DNA of 62,154 nucleotides from an uncultured Acetatifactor sp. (GCA_910583845.1 CAJUAB010000004.1:1-62154); one strand, 5' to 3'. Shown: positions 6,375 to 15,796, counted from the stretch's first letter. The notes: generated by a model from the sequence alone, not told the origin. Translations and numbers: made by a program.

Positions 6375-8828
6375 CTATCTGCGCACCCACACGCTCATCT
6401 CGCCCTCCCCCCGGTTGTTCCAGGCGTAGTAGGGCACCATGCGCAGAGTCACATCCTGCTCCCGGGGCGGCCGGGCCGCATGGTATAGCTCCCCGCTCTC
6501 TGCCGGAAGGAGCCTCCTGCCGGGCACTTTCAGCACCGTCATGGGATGGCCCATCTCTTCCGAGACTTCCGTCCGGATGTCGGAGACTTGCAGAGTCTGT
6601 AAATCCAGCCTGCACAGATGCAGGTCCTTTCCGTTGTCCACTTCCTCCAGACAGTATACAATGGGACCCCGGGCGACGGCAACCTTGCCGATGTCCTCCC
6701 GGACTTCCGGGGCCGCCTCCAGAATCCGCACCGGCATATCCATCTCCAGAAGAATCTGGTCGCCGTCCTGCCAGGCGCCTTCTATATACAGGTAGCCATC
6801 CCGGTAGCTCACCGCCGCCTGCCGACTCCCGTCACCCCCGCCGGTTCCGGGAGCGCAAAGCGCTCCTGCGCCCTGCCCGGCCTGCATCCCCATGCCGCCA
6901 TCATTTCTCCCGTCCTGACCGCCGCCTGCGTTGTCCGGGCTCACGCTCCCCTCACGGTTTCCGTCGACCTGCATCCCGCTCTGCCCGCTGTCCTCTCCCG
7001 CAAAGTATGTTCTTACCGTCAGCCCTTCCTCTGTGACGGCAGCTTCACCCTGTCTGCCGCCGCAGCGATAGCTTACCTTCATGCCGCCGCTCCAGCCCGG
7101 AACCCGCAGAGCCAGCCTGCAGGGCACGGGAGCACTCTGCACTTCGTTCTGCCTTGGAATGTCCTGCTCTGGAGCGCTATGCGCTCCTGCGTTTTGCGCT
7201 CCTGCGCTCTGTGTTCCTGCGTTCTGCGCCCCCGCATTCTGGGCTCCCGCGCTCCTCAGCTGTATCTTCACGCTACCGTTCCAGGGCATCCCCGACTCCA
7301 CCTGCACGCCCAGCATCCTTTTTTCAGTCCTGCTGACCCAGACCTGCTTGGTAAACTCGCTGCCCATATACAAATGTATCCAAAGAGTGTCCACCGGCTG
7401 ATTCCATTCTCCCGTATCCAGGGGATACCGATCGGCCTCCGTGTACGCATAGGCGGCCACAGAGCTCACCAGCCTGGCGATATTGGGAGGGCAGCAGGCG
7501 CAGCCAAACCACTTCTGCCGCACACTCTTGACGTGGAATTTCCGGGCGTCCCTGTGGCAGGCCTCGGGCACTGCCTCCAGGGGATTCACATAGAAAAAAC
7601 TTTTCCCGTCCAGAGCCATGCCCGCCAGCACCGTATTGTACAGAGCCAGCTCCATCACATCCGCGTATTTTGCCCGGGGTTTCAGCTGCAGCATCCTTCT
7701 GGCCCAGAACACCAGACCGATGGCGGCGCAGGTCTCAGAATACGCCGTGTCGTTGGGCAGATCATAGTTATAGGAAAAAGCCTCCCCCATATGAGTGGCG
7801 CCCACGCCGCCGGTCACATAGAGCTTTTCCCGGGTCACATTGTCCCACAACCGGTCACAGGCCGCCTCCAGCGCCTGGTCCCCGCACTGTCTGGCCACAT
7901 CCGCCATACCGCTGTACAGATACATGGCCCGCACCGCATGGCCCACGGCCTCGGACTGCTCCCGCACAGGCAGATGGGCCTGATGATAGGAGTTATCGGT
8001 GGTCTTTCTATAGGGCTGTCCGTCGTGGGCCGCCCGCTCTTCTTCCTCCTGCTCGAAATAATAAGGCTGTGTCCCCCTCTGATCCAGGAAAAACTTTGCC
8101 AGATGCAGATATTTTCCCTGGTTATCTTCCTCGAACAGGCGCACCAGCGCCATCTCCGCGATCTCGTGTCCGGGATAGCCCTTGCACTGTCCCGGCTCGG
8201 GGCCGAAGACCTGGCAGCAGTAATCCGCGAACCGCTCGGCGGCGCACAGCAGTTTATCCTTTCCCGTGGCCTGGTAATAGGCCACGGCTCCCTCCACCAG
8301 ATGCCCCAGGCAATACAGTTCATGGTGGTCCCGCAGATTGGTAAACGCCCGGTCCATGCCGTTGATAATATAATAGGTGTCCAGATAGCCGTTTTCCATC
8401 TGCGCGGCGCACACAATATCTATGGCCTCGTCCGCCGTCTTCTCCAGCTCCGGGTCCGGGTGCTGCATCAGGGAATACCCCACGGCCTCTATCCATTTGG
8501 AAAAATCCGTGTCCTGAAACACAAATCCGTAGAACTTATCCTCGTCCGGATGGGCGGGGTCCTGGGGCAGAGCCTCAAATCCCCGGAAGGTGTAGGCGGG
8601 AGCCACATAGGCCTGGCCCTTTTCCCGCTTTTCCCGCATCATGCGGCCCGCCACCTTAAAATTGCGCATACAGTAGCTGGGGGCCGCCCCCTCCACCCTG
8701 TCGTTGAGAGCTTCCCACTGATAGGGAATCACCTGTGTGCGCACCAGTTCCTGCTCCCTGTGCCAAAAATCGTCTGTCACCCGGATCTGTTTCAGGTCCA
8801 GGGGAATACTGATTTCCTTGTGATTCAT
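6375..8828 (-). CDS. GH127 family beta-L-arabinofuranosidase (DUF1680) with two low-complexity insertions
   Basis: An 817-residue cytoplasmic glycosidase without signal peptide. All metal and catalytic positions of GH127 are visible with the spacing known for Bifidobacterium HypBA1: Glu349 (in GEAF, acid/base), Glu365 and Cys367 (SETC), and Cys445-Cys446 (CACCPPN; Cys445 nucleophile, zinc ligands). It should release arabinofuranose from short oligosaccharides. Two stretches do not belong to the family: residues ~526-568, with repeats of AGAQN, and ~612-672, rich in Gly, Asp, Ser and Gln. Each carries at DNA level the same palindrome (see repeats). Both lie in the beta-sandwich half behind the catalytic barrel, so activity may be kept. 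It is transcribed away from an AraC-type gene that is its likely regulator. The length exceeds the usual ~650 residues by the two insertions plus extra C-terminal sequence. Confidence 0.92.
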   Translation of the reverse strand: MNHKEISIPLDLKQIRVTDDFWHREQELVRTQVIPYQWEALNDRVEGAAPSYCMRNFKVAGRMMREKREKGQAYVAPAYTFRGFEALPQDPAHPDEDKFYGFVFQDTDFSKWIEAVGYSLMQHPDPELEKTADEAIDIVCAAQMENGYLDTYYIINGMDRAFTNLRDHHELYCLGHLVEGAVAYYQATGKDKLLCAAERFADYCCQVFGPEPGQCKGYPGHEIAEMALVRLFEEDNQGKYLHLAKFFLDQRGTQPYYFEQEEEERAAHDGQPYRKTTDNSYHQAHLPVREQSEAVGHAVRAMYLYSGMADVARQCGDQALEAACDRLWDNVTREKLYVTGGVGATHMGEAFSYNYDLPNDTAYSETCAAIGLVFWARRMLQLKPRAKYADVMELALYNTVLAGMALDGKSFFYVNPLEAVPEACHRDARKFHVKSVRQKWFGCACCPPNIARLVSSVAAYAYTEADRYPLDTGEWNQPVDTLWIHLYMGSEFTKQVWVSRTEKRMLGVQVESGMPWNGSVKIQLRSAGAQNAGAQNAGTQSAGAQNAGAHSAPEQDIPRQNEVQSAPVPCRLALRVPGWSGGMKVSYRCGGRQGEAAVTEEGLTVRTYFAGEDSGQSGMQVDGNREGSVSPDNAGGGQDGRNDGGMGMQAGQGAGALCAPGTGGGDGSRQAAVSYRDGYLYIEGAWQDGDQILLEMDMPVRILEAAPEVREDIGKVAVARGPIVYCLEEVDNGKDLHLCRLDLQTLQVSDIRTEVSEEMGHPMTVLKVPGRRLLPAESGELYHAARPPREQDVTLRMVPYYAWNNRGEGEMSVWVRR
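6850..6870. repeat. Palindromic element, copy 1, inside the GH127 gene
   Basis: GGAGCGC, three bases, GCGCTCC, then TGCG. The same arms and trailing TGCG occur at 7171-7191; only the spacer differs (AAA here, TAT there). It lies in the second low-complexity insertion of the GH127 protein and is read as codons there. Confidence 0.7.
7171..7260. repeat. Palindromic element copy 2 plus a degenerate 15-bp tandem array inside the GH127 gene
   Basis: Positions 7171-7191 repeat the palindrome seen at 6850. It is followed by about five imperfect 15-bp units (core GCGCTCCTGCG on the forward strand) to ~7260, translated on the reverse strand as AGAQN, AGTQS, AGAQN, AGAHS. The array keeps the reading frame, as expected for expansion under coding selection. 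Confidence 0.75.
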
Positions 8829-9039
8829 CTGTGCTTACCTCCATCGTACATCCTTTGATGTCCTGATCCCTGCAAAAGCCTCCCCGCCATCATGCCACGC
8901 GCTTTCCGGAAGCATGGGGAAAAATGTGCATAAATGCAAAGATATACGCTTCCATGATTGCCTTTATCTACAGACTATGTTATCATTTCCCTGTATTTCC
9001 GCAACACACAGTTTCCAATGAAAGGTGGACAAATCTCAG
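8829..9039. promoter_or_regulatory. Divergent control region between GH127 and AraC-type regulator
   Basis: The 211 bases separate two divergently read genes and must hold both promoters. A 5+5 bp palindrome TGCATAAATGCA lies at 8927-8938, and AAAGGTGG at 9021-9028 is the ribosome site of the regulator. I could not assign clear -35/-10 pairs. The palindrome is a candidate regulator site only. Confidence 0.4.
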
Positions 9040-9918
9040 ATGTTGTACCTGATAGCCGACGCCTCCCGGCCCGTCTCCTTTTTATCCGCGGGCAATCTCA
9101 CCAACGAGGACCAGTTTCTCCATCCCCGGCGTGTTATAGACTCCTATGAGCTGATCTCCGTCGCCAGGGGCACCCTGTATATCCGCTCCGGCGACTGCGA
9201 TTATTGCCTCACTCCCGGGTGCTTTCTGCTCCTCCTCCCCGATGAATGTCATTCCGGAACACGGCCAAGTCCGGGGGAGCTCTCCTTTTATTGGACTCAT
9301 TTTCGCTTAAGCGACCCGGAGGCCCGTGTGTGCGGAGAGCAGGAGACCGCCGCTTATTTTCACGACTCTTCCCGCCCGCGCTACATCCTGCCAAAGACCG
9401 GAACGCTCTCCCCCAACAGCCGGGTCAATGTCCTGTTCGTACAGCTTCTGGATCTGTCCAGACGCCTGGGCTGCTTCGCCAGAACCCAGTGCGGCTATGC
9501 CCAGAGCACCCTGCTGCTGGAACTGACCAATGAATGCTCTTTCCGCCGCCGGCTGTGGCAGCAGGACGAAAAAATCCCCCTGGAGATCGCTGATCTCATG
9601 GAATGGCTGCAGCTCAACTATGACGCTTCCGTTTCCGTGGCCGCTGTGGCGGAAAAATTCGGCTATCACCCTTCCTATCTGGCTTCTCTCTTCAAGCGTT
9701 ACAGCGGGTACACCGTCACGGAATATCTGAACCGCCAACGCATCCGGGTGGCCAAAAACCTGCTGACCTCCACCCCCAGGCTGACGCTGGCCGAGATCAG
9801 CGAACAGGTGGGAATCGGGGATGAAAAATACTTCATGCGTCTCTTTAAGCGCTACGAGGGTGTCACGGCCACCGCCTACCGGAAAGCCTTCGCCCAGAAA
9901 GAAAGGAACCGCATTTAG
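9040..9918 (+). CDS. AraC-family transcriptional regulator
   Basis: About 292 residues. The N-terminal ~150 residues form a cupin-like sugar-binding domain (ELISVARGTLYIRSGD, then FLLLLPDECHSG); the C-terminal ~100 hold two helix-turn-helix motifs (SVAAVAEKFGYHPSYLASLFKRYSG and LAEISEQVGIGDEKYFMRLFKRYEG). I prefer the ATG at 9040, preceded by AAAGGTGG at the right distance, over a GTG at 9025, which has none. It stands head to head with the GH127 gene and tail to tail with the amylosucrase-like gene, with which it shares a terminator hairpin. Likely an activator of GH127 in response to an arabinose-containing sugar; this is inferred from position. Confidence 0.9.
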   Translation: MLYLIADASRPVSFLSAGNLTNEDQFLHPRRVIDSYELISVARGTLYIRSGDCDYCLTPGCFLLLLPDECHSGTRPSPGELSFYWTHFRLSDPEARVCGEQETAAYFHDSSRPRYILPKTGTLSPNSRVNVLFVQLLDLSRRLGCFARTQCGYAQSTLLLELTNECSFRRRLWQQDEKIPLEIADLMEWLQLNYDASVSVAAVAEKFGYHPSYLASLFKRYSGYTVTEYLNRQRIRVAKNLLTSTPRLTLAEISEQVGIGDEKYFMRLFKRYEGVTATAYRKAFAQKERNRI

Positions 9919-9935
9919 TCACAAATGCGGTTCCT
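9904..9935. terminator. Bidirectional terminator containing both stop codons of two convergent genes
   Basis: A perfect 13-bp stem (AGGAACCGCATTT 9904-9916; AAATGCGGTTCCT 9923-9935) with a 6-base loop covers the last codons and stop of the AraC gene (TAG 9916-9918) and of the amylosucrase-like gene (reverse-strand stop 9919-9921). T-rich or CT-rich tracts follow on both strands. The gap between the genes is zero. Confidence 0.8.
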
Positions 9936-11835
9936 CCTCTCTCTTCAGATACAGAAAACCATAAGCCGGGACAGGGACATTCTCCGCCTTCCGCTTTTCT
10001 CCGGAAATCAGATCCCTATAGATCCCGTCCGTCTCCCTGATCCGGGCGGTTCTGTCGTGTTCGCTGAAATTGAACAGCCCCAGAATTTTTTCTCCGTCGC
10101 AGGCTCTGCCGATGCACAGCACTCCGGGATCAAAGGTCTCTATCGTCCAGGTATCCGCCCGGCCCGCGAACACCTTCTCCGCCTTTCTGATCTTTTCCAG
10201 CTGTCCAAGCCTGTCAAAGATCCGGGCCGACACACTGGTCTTGTCCCCAAGCTGCTCCACCCGTTTCCAGTCCATGGCCCCCCGGTGGATATAGCGTGAA
10301 TCCTCCGCTTTGTCCGGATCTTCTTTATAACGGTAATCATTCTCCTGTCCCACCTCGTCGCCGCTGTAAAGCACAGGAATCCCCGACTGCATAAACATGT
10401 ACGCATGGAGCGTCACGTCCAGCCGGACAGCCCTCTCCATCGCCTCCCCGTCCTGCCCGGCCGCCGCCTTTTCAATGCCGCACATGGAGGCGGTGGTTCC
10501 GCAGAACCGGGCATCCCCCGTCAGCGGATCGGCGTTATACAGCTCTCCCCGGCTGTTGCTGCCGCCTTCCAGCCCCTGAAAGTACTGGTTCAGATACGCT
10601 TTGTGAGAGCGTTCCTGAAACCCCTGGCCCTGCAATGTGCCATAGTCAAGCCCCCATCCGATGTCGTCATGGCAGCGCAGATAGTTCAGAAACACATATT
10701 CCTTCGGCAGCCCGTTCACAATGTCCAGCTGCTTTTTCAAGAGACCTACATTCCGGGTGGCCACCGTATGCCAGGTGGTCGCCATGGTGGTCACATTATA
10801 GAGCATATGACATTCCGGCTTTTCCACGGTCCCAAAATACGGCGTCACCTTTTCCGGCTCCATGACCACCTCGCCCAGCAGCAGCACCCCGGGGCATACG
10901 ATCTCGCTGATCATCCGCATCATCCGCACAATCGTGTGTACCTGTCTGAGATTCCGGCAGGGGGTATTCAGTTCCTTCCAGATATACGGCACCGCGTCGA
11001 TCCGCACTATGTCAATGCCCCGGTTGGCCAGATAGAGAAAATTGTACATCATCTCATTGAATACCCTGGGATTTCTGTAATTCAGATCCCACTGATAGGG
11101 ATAAAAGGTTGTCATGACATAGTGCCCCGCGTCCGGCAGCCAGGTGAAATTACCCGGCGCAGTGGTGGGAAACACCTGGGGCACCGTCCTCTCGTACTGC
11201 CCGGGAATATAATCGCTGTCAAAAAAGAAATAGCGGCTCATATACTCCCCGTCCCCCTGCCGGGCCTTTCGGGCCCACTCGTGGTCCTCGGAGGTATGAT
11301 TCATCACAAAGTCCATACAGACATACATGTTCTTTTTATGGCAGGCGGCGGTGAGGCTTTCCAGATCCTCCATGGAACCCAGATCCTCCCGCACCTTTCT
11401 GAAATCCGATACCGCGTATCCGCCGTCGGAGCGGCCTTTGGGAGACTCCAGAAAAGGCATCAGATGCACATAATTCACATTGCATCGCTCCAGATAGTCC
11501 AGCCTGTCCTGAACGCCCTTCATATTCCCGGCAAAATTATCAATATAGAGCATCATGCCCAGCAGGTCATTCTGCCTGTACCAGTCCCGGGAGCTTTCGC
11601 GGCCTGCGTCCAGGGCCTTTAAATCCCCGCTGCGTTCCTCATAAAAGCGCTCCATCGTCTCCGTCAGTTCGGCAAACATGGAGCCGTTGTCATACAACTC
11701 CATATAGAGCCAGCGGAGCTCGTCATGATGCCTCTCCAGCCTCTTTAAATAAATATTTTCCGCATCCTTCCGGTTTTCCATCCTGTTCCCGTCCTCTCTG
11801 TCCGTCCCGGCCCTGTTTTGGCCTGTATCCCTCAC
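9919..11835 (-). CDS. Amylosucrase-like GH13 enzyme
   Basis: A 638-residue alpha-amylase-superfamily protein of amylosucrase length and layout (N-terminal helical part, then barrel). Catalytic residues are visible: Asp280 (GIDIVRID, nucleophile), Glu322 (LLGEVV, acid/base) and His389-Asp390 (RCHDD), plus DFVMNHTSEDH for region I. Amylosucrases (EC 2.4.1.4) use sucrose to extend alpha-glucan and release fructose; related members hydrolyse sucrose. Beside an alpha-galactosidase, it would act on the sucrose freed from raffinose. Its ATG overlaps the TGA of the alpha-galactosidase gene (11832-11835), so translation is coupled. A downstream ATG at codon 19 (MENRKDAEN) is an alternative start. No signal peptide: cytoplasmic. 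Sucrose hydrolase or phosphorylase activity cannot be excluded by sequence alone. Confidence 0.88.
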   Translation of the reverse strand: MRDTGQNRAGTDREDGNRMENRKDAENIYLKRLERHHDELRWLYMELYDNGSMFAELTETMERFYEERSGDLKALDAGRESSRDWYRQNDLLGMMLYIDNFAGNMKGVQDRLDYLERCNVNYVHLMPFLESPKGRSDGGYAVSDFRKVREDLGSMEDLESLTAACHKKNMYVCMDFVMNHTSEDHEWARKARQGDGEYMSRYFFFDSDYIPGQYERTVPQVFPTTAPGNFTWLPDAGHYVMTTFYPYQWDLNYRNPRVFNEMMYNFLYLANRGIDIVRIDAVPYIWKELNTPCRNLRQVHTIVRMMRMISEIVCPGVLLLGEVVMEPEKVTPYFGTVEKPECHMLYNVTTMATTWHTVATRNVGLLKKQLDIVNGLPKEYVFLNYLRCHDDIGWGLDYGTLQGQGFQERSHKAYLNQYFQGLEGGSNSRGELYNADPLTGDARFCGTTASMCGIEKAAAGQDGEAMERAVRLDVTLHAYMFMQSGIPVLYSGDEVGQENDYRYKEDPDKAEDSRYIHRGAMDWKRVEQLGDKTSVSARIFDRLGQLEKIRKAEKVFAGRADTWTIETFDPGVLCIGRACDGEKILGLFNFSEHDRTARIRETDGIYRDLISGEKRKAENVPVPAYGFLYLKREEEPHL

Positions 11836-14033
11836 AGACCGGGCTCCCGGCCCTGCCCCGCCGCCACAAGTTCCATCTGCCAGGCCGTATACTCTCCCTG
11901 CTCCAGGGGCATGGGCAGACCAGCCTCCATCAGCGCCGAGCCGTAATATCTCTTCCCCGTCCGCGTCTCCTCATAAATCAGATCCCTTTGAAGCCCTCTC
12001 AGCTTCACATAAGTCACCGGCATATTTCCGTGTACTTCGAGCATCACCACGCACACAAGCGCCCTGTCCGCGTTTTCGGAGGTGAACTGCCAGGCGGCAT
12101 ACGCGTCCCGGAAGGGATCGGAAAGCCGGTAATAGTCGCCCTTCCGGATCAGTTCCTGGTACTTTTTATACTGCCGGACCTGAACCCGGACCTCCTCCTT
12201 CTCCTCCTCTGTAAGTTTTCCCGGATCAAGCTCATAGCCGAAGGCGCCCGCCATGGCCACCGTCGCTCTGGCGCGCAGGCTCACGCTGCGCCCGGTCTGG
12301 TGGTTGGGCACCGCCGACACATGGGCCCCCACCGCGGAAATCGGATACAGGAAGGAGGTTCCGTACTGAATCCGTATCCGGTCCGGCGCGTCCGTGTTAT
12401 CGCTGCACCAGATCTGGGGCGTGTAATACAGCATTCCCGCGTCAAATCTCCCCCCGCCGCCGCTGCACCCCTCGATCAGCATATCCGGATACCGCCGTGT
12501 CAGCTTTTCCAGAAAATCATACACCCCCAGCACATAGTCATAGGCGACCTTCCCCTGCTGGCCCTGCATGGAATAGACTTCCGAAATACTTCTGTTCATA
12601 TCCCATTTCACATATTCTATATTACCCTGATCCAGAACCCCGCATATGGCCTCAAAGACGGCCTCTCTCACATCCTCCCTGGAAAAGTCCAAGACAAGCT
12701 GGTTTCTGCTCCGCACAGGCTTCCTGCCGGGAATCCCCAGTGCCCAGTCCGGATGCTCCCGATAGAGAACACTGTCCTCGGATACCATCTCCGGCTCAAT
12801 CCATATGCCGAATTTCACGCCGCAGGCATTGACCTTTTCCACAAGCTCACTCAGTGTGCAGCCCAGCTTCCGCTCATTGACCTGCCAGTCTCCCAGTCCG
12901 CTGTTATCGTCCTCCCGCTTTCCAAACCAGCCGTCATCCATGACCACCATATCAATGCCCAGCGACGCCGCCTCCCTGGCCAGCCTGCAAATAGTCTCCC
13001 CGTTGAAATCAAAGTACGCGGCCTCCCAGCTGTTGAGAATCACCGGCCTGGGCTGATCGCGGTACTTTCCCCGGCAGATATGCCGCAGGATACACCGATG
13101 AAACTGTATGGACAGACGCCCCAGGCCCTCGTCCGAATAGCCCAGAATGGTCTCCGGAACCGCCAGCGTCTCCCCAGGCTCCAGAGAGTAATGAAACAGA
13201 TCGCTCTGCAGGCCCATCAGCACCCTTGTCTGCCCGAACTGATCCTTCTCCGCCTGGCACATGAAATTTCCGCTGTAGACAAAGACCAGTCCGCAGCAGC
13301 CTCCGTGCGTCTCCGTAGTATCTTTTTCCGCCAGGATGACGGCCGGATTGTACTGGTGGCTCGACGTTCCCCTGCGGCTCCCGATCTCAAAGCTGCCGTG
13401 GGCGATTTCCCGGCGCTGCAGATGGCGCTCCATGACATGTCTTCCCCAGAAGCTGAGCAGCTCATAGTCCCCCGTCACATAATCCAGACAGGCCGAAGCC
13501 GCTTTCTCCACCACGATCCCGCTTTCGCCGCAGTTGCTGATCTCCGCGCTCCTGGTAAGGATATCCTCCTCCTCCAGCACCCCGTACAGGAGCTTTACCT
13601 GCACCCCGCTGACCGAATCCCCCAGAAGAATCTCCAGAGTCTCCGCTTCCTCCTCTGACGCGTACACCGCCGGAAGCCCCTTGAGCCGATATTTCCCCTT
13701 ATAGATCCGATGGCTTATATAGCGCAGGTCGCAGCACTCCGATTCATCCCCGTTGCGGATCACCAGGGCGCTGTTCCGATAATCTCCCGTGCCCAGGGCC
13801 GGGTACTCCTGGGGGAGCACATCCAGGGAATAAGCCCTGTCGCCCCCCACGTCAAAAGGATTCCCGGAAAACCCTCTGTCACAGTACGTCAGCAGATAAT
13901 CCATACTGCCGGATATTCTCCCTCCATAATACAGATGCAGGAGAAAGCCGAAAGCATCCACCTTCATCTGATAGGTGGTATGAGCCGTATTTAATGTGAA
14001 AACCCGATTTTCCTGTTGATAATGTATTCCCAT
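11832..14033 (-). CDS. Alpha-galactosidase, GH36
   Basis: A 733-residue enzyme with the complete GH36 layout: N-terminal beta-supersandwich, barrel with DDGWFGKRDD-type motif (MDDGWFGKREDDNSGLGDW), nucleophile Asp478 in KWDMNR and acid/base Asp548 in CSDNTDA. These positions equal those of Geobacillus AgaA, which indicates very close overall alignment. It removes terminal alpha-1,6-galactose from raffinose, stachyose or melibiose in the cytoplasm (no signal peptide). The gene lies 16 bases after the second permease and overlaps the amylosucrase-like gene, within a five-gene reverse-strand operon. Confidence 0.95.
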   Translation of the reverse strand: MGIHYQQENRVFTLNTAHTTYQMKVDAFGFLLHLYYGGRISGSMDYLLTYCDRGFSGNPFDVGGDRAYSLDVLPQEYPALGTGDYRNSALVIRNGDESECCDLRYISHRIYKGKYRLKGLPAVYASEEEAETLEILLGDSVSGVQVKLLYGVLEEEDILTRSAEISNCGESGIVVEKAASACLDYVTGDYELLSFWGRHVMERHLQRREIAHGSFEIGSRRGTSSHQYNPAVILAEKDTTETHGGCCGLVFVYSGNFMCQAEKDQFGQTRVLMGLQSDLFHYSLEPGETLAVPETILGYSDEGLGRLSIQFHRCILRHICRGKYRDQPRPVILNSWEAAYFDFNGETICRLAREAASLGIDMVVMDDGWFGKREDDNSGLGDWQVNERKLGCTLSELVEKVNACGVKFGIWIEPEMVSEDSVLYREHPDWALGIPGRKPVRSRNQLVLDFSREDVREAVFEAICGVLDQGNIEYVKWDMNRSISEVYSMQGQQGKVAYDYVLGVYDFLEKLTRRYPDMLIEGCSGGGGRFDAGMLYYTPQIWCSDNTDAPDRIRIQYGTSFLYPISAVGAHVSAVPNHQTGRSVSLRARATVAMAGAFGYELDPGKLTEEEKEEVRVQVRQYKKYQELIRKGDYYRLSDPFRDAYAAWQFTSENADRALVCVVMLEVHGNMPVTYVKLRGLQRDLIYEETRTGKRYYGSALMEAGLPMPLEQGEYTAWQMELVAAGQGREPGL

Positions 14034-14048
14034 AATCTCTCTTCCCGC

Positions 14049-14894
14049 CTATTTTACCGCTCCGTTTGTGACTCCGTTCAAAATCTGTCTCTGACATATT
14101 ATATAGAAAATCAGGATCGGAATCAAGGACAACAGGTAGGAGGCAAACGCCAGATTATAATTGGTGCCAAACTGCGACTGGAAGTTCAACTGGGCCAGGG
14201 GCAGCGTGTTCTCGCCGGAACCGGCCATAATGATCAGGGGCGTCATCACGTCATTCCACACGGCCAGCGCCGTGATGACCGCCACCGTGGCGTGCATGGG
14301 AGACATAATGGGAAAAATCACCTTCCAGTATGTAGTCCAGGTGGAGGCGCCGTCCACTTTTGCCGCCTCCTCCAGGGCCATGGGTATGTTGACCAGGTAG
14401 CCGGAATACAGCATAATGTTCATGGGCATGTAGAACACCACATACAGGATAATGACGCCTGCCCAGTTGGCCAGCCCCAGCTCCGCCGTCTGCTTGGCCA
14501 GGGGCATCATCAGAATGGCAAAAGGCACAAACATACCGCTGACAATGAACAGGTACACAAAGTTATAGAATTTGCTGTGGGCCTTGTTTCTGCCCAGCGC
14601 ATATCCCATCAGGGAATGGATCAGGATGGACAGCCCCACGGTAAGGACGGAAATCACCAGGCTGTTTTTCAGGGAATGCCAGAAATCCGTCACCTCCATG
14701 GCCTCTCTGAAATTGGCAAGGCTCCAGGTCCTGGGCAGCGACAGAATACCGCTGATGCTGTTTGTCATTTCCGACGGCTGTTTGAACGCGATCACAACGG
14801 TCAGATAGAGCGGAAAAATGATCGTAGAGAGACCGAGTATCAGCAGGCAAAGCACAAGTCTGTTGGATTTTCCCACGGTAGATGTATGTTTCAT
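14049..14894 (-). CDS. Carbohydrate ABC transporter permease (MalG/MsmG type)
   Basis: A 281-residue inner-membrane protein with six predicted hydrophobic segments and the EAA loop EEAAKVDGASTWTTYWKVIFP that contacts the ATPase. C-terminal MalG-like members end as here, close after LNGVTNGAVK. The gene overlaps the preceding permease by 4 bases. With it and the lipoprotein gene it makes an oligosaccharide importer; no ATPase gene is in the operon, as is usual in Firmicutes where a shared MsmK serves several importers. Confidence 0.94.
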   Translation of the reverse strand: MKHTSTVGKSNRLVLCLLILGLSTIIFPLYLTVVIAFKQPSEMTNSISGILSLPRTWSLANFREAMEVTDFWHSLKNSLVISVLTVGLSILIHSLMGYALGRNKAHSKFYNFVYLFIVSGMFVPFAILMMPLAKQTAELGLANWAGVIILYVVFYMPMNIMLYSGYLVNIPMALEEAAKVDGASTWTTYWKVIFPIMSPMHATVAVITALAVWNDVMTPLIIMAGSGENTLPLAQLNFQSQFGTNYNLAFASYLLSLIPILIFYIICQRQILNGVTNGAVK

Positions 14895-15757
14895 AGCTGC
14901 TCCTCCTTTGAACCGGAAAATTTCATCTGCGCCACAGAGATCACCACAATCACAATAAAGAATACCACGGCGTTAGCGCTCTGGAACCCGAACTGTCCGC
15001 CTGACATACCGTTGTTGTATATCAGATAGGAGATGGATTCCGTGCTCTGGGCCGGGCCGCCCTTGGTCAACGCCATAATCTGGTCAAATACCATCAGAAA
15101 ATTTTTCACACAGAGCACCATATTGATAGAAAAAAACGGAATGATCAGGGGAAACGTGAGGTAACGGAACCGTTTCCACCCGGTGGCGCCGTCCAGGCCC
15201 CCCGCTTCATATACATCCTCCGGAACCGTCTGCAGACCGGAGATATAGATAATGGTGTTCATCGCCACCGCCTGCCAGGCACAGACGATCATCACGCCGA
15301 TCCAGGCCTTGTCAGGGCTTGACAGAATGCTCGTGCTCAGGGATTTTACGCCCGTCATATCCGCCAGAGCCGGAAGAATATAGGTAAAAAAGTAGTTGAA
15401 AATATAGCCCACAACCAGTGAACCCAGGATATTCGGCAGGAAGTACGCGCCCCGAAAAAATCCCTTTGCGCGTATTTTGCTGTTCAGGCCCAATGCCAGA
15501 ATCAGACTGAGCACATTCACCACAATGGTGGTCACAACGGCCAGCTTGATGGTAAATAAATAGGATTTTCCCACACGGGCATCGGAAAACAGATCTATAT
15601 AATTGCGCAGCCCGACCCAGTCATATTTTCCAAAGCCCTTGAAATTGGTAAAACTGTATATCACACCGCGGATCAGCGGAATGGTATTAAAGCAGACAAA
15701 CAGGGCCAGGATCGGTATGGTAATCAGCAAAAAAGTTCTTTTTCTCTCATTTTTCAT
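14891..15757 (-). CDS. Carbohydrate ABC transporter permease (MalF/MsmF type)
   Basis: A 288-residue membrane protein with six hydrophobic segments and the EAA loop (YEAGGLDGATGWKRFRYLTFPLI). The N-terminus KNERKRTFLLITIPILALFVCFNTIPLI is the usual first membrane segment. Its gene follows the lipoprotein gene by 39 bases and overlaps the next permease. Together they import the oligosaccharide used by the downstream alpha-galactosidase. Confidence 0.94.
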   Translation of the reverse strand: MKNERKRTFLLITIPILALFVCFNTIPLIRGVIYSFTNFKGFGKYDWVGLRNYIDLFSDARVGKSYLFTIKLAVVTTIVVNVLSLILALGLNSKIRAKGFFRGAYFLPNILGSLVVGYIFNYFFTYILPALADMTGVKSLSTSILSSPDKAWIGVMIVCAWQAVAMNTIIYISGLQTVPEDVYEAGGLDGATGWKRFRYLTFPLIIPFFSINMVLCVKNFLMVFDQIMALTKGGPAQSTESISYLIYNNGMSGGQFGFQSANAVVFFIVIVVISVAQMKFSGSKEEQL

Positions 15758-15796
15758 TATCTTTCTCCTACTATTTAGAGTTTGAGGCCATCCGTT

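Noticed and set aside
6618..8858. Long forward frame (746 codons) opposite the GH127 gene
   Set aside because: Shadow of the GC-rich reverse-strand gene; its sequence is rich in His, Pro and Arg with no domain, while the reverse strand has full catalytic motifs.
10405..13658. Long forward frames opposite amylosucrase-like and alpha-galactosidase genes
   Set aside because: Mirror frames of real genes with complete active sites; no ribosome sites or domains.
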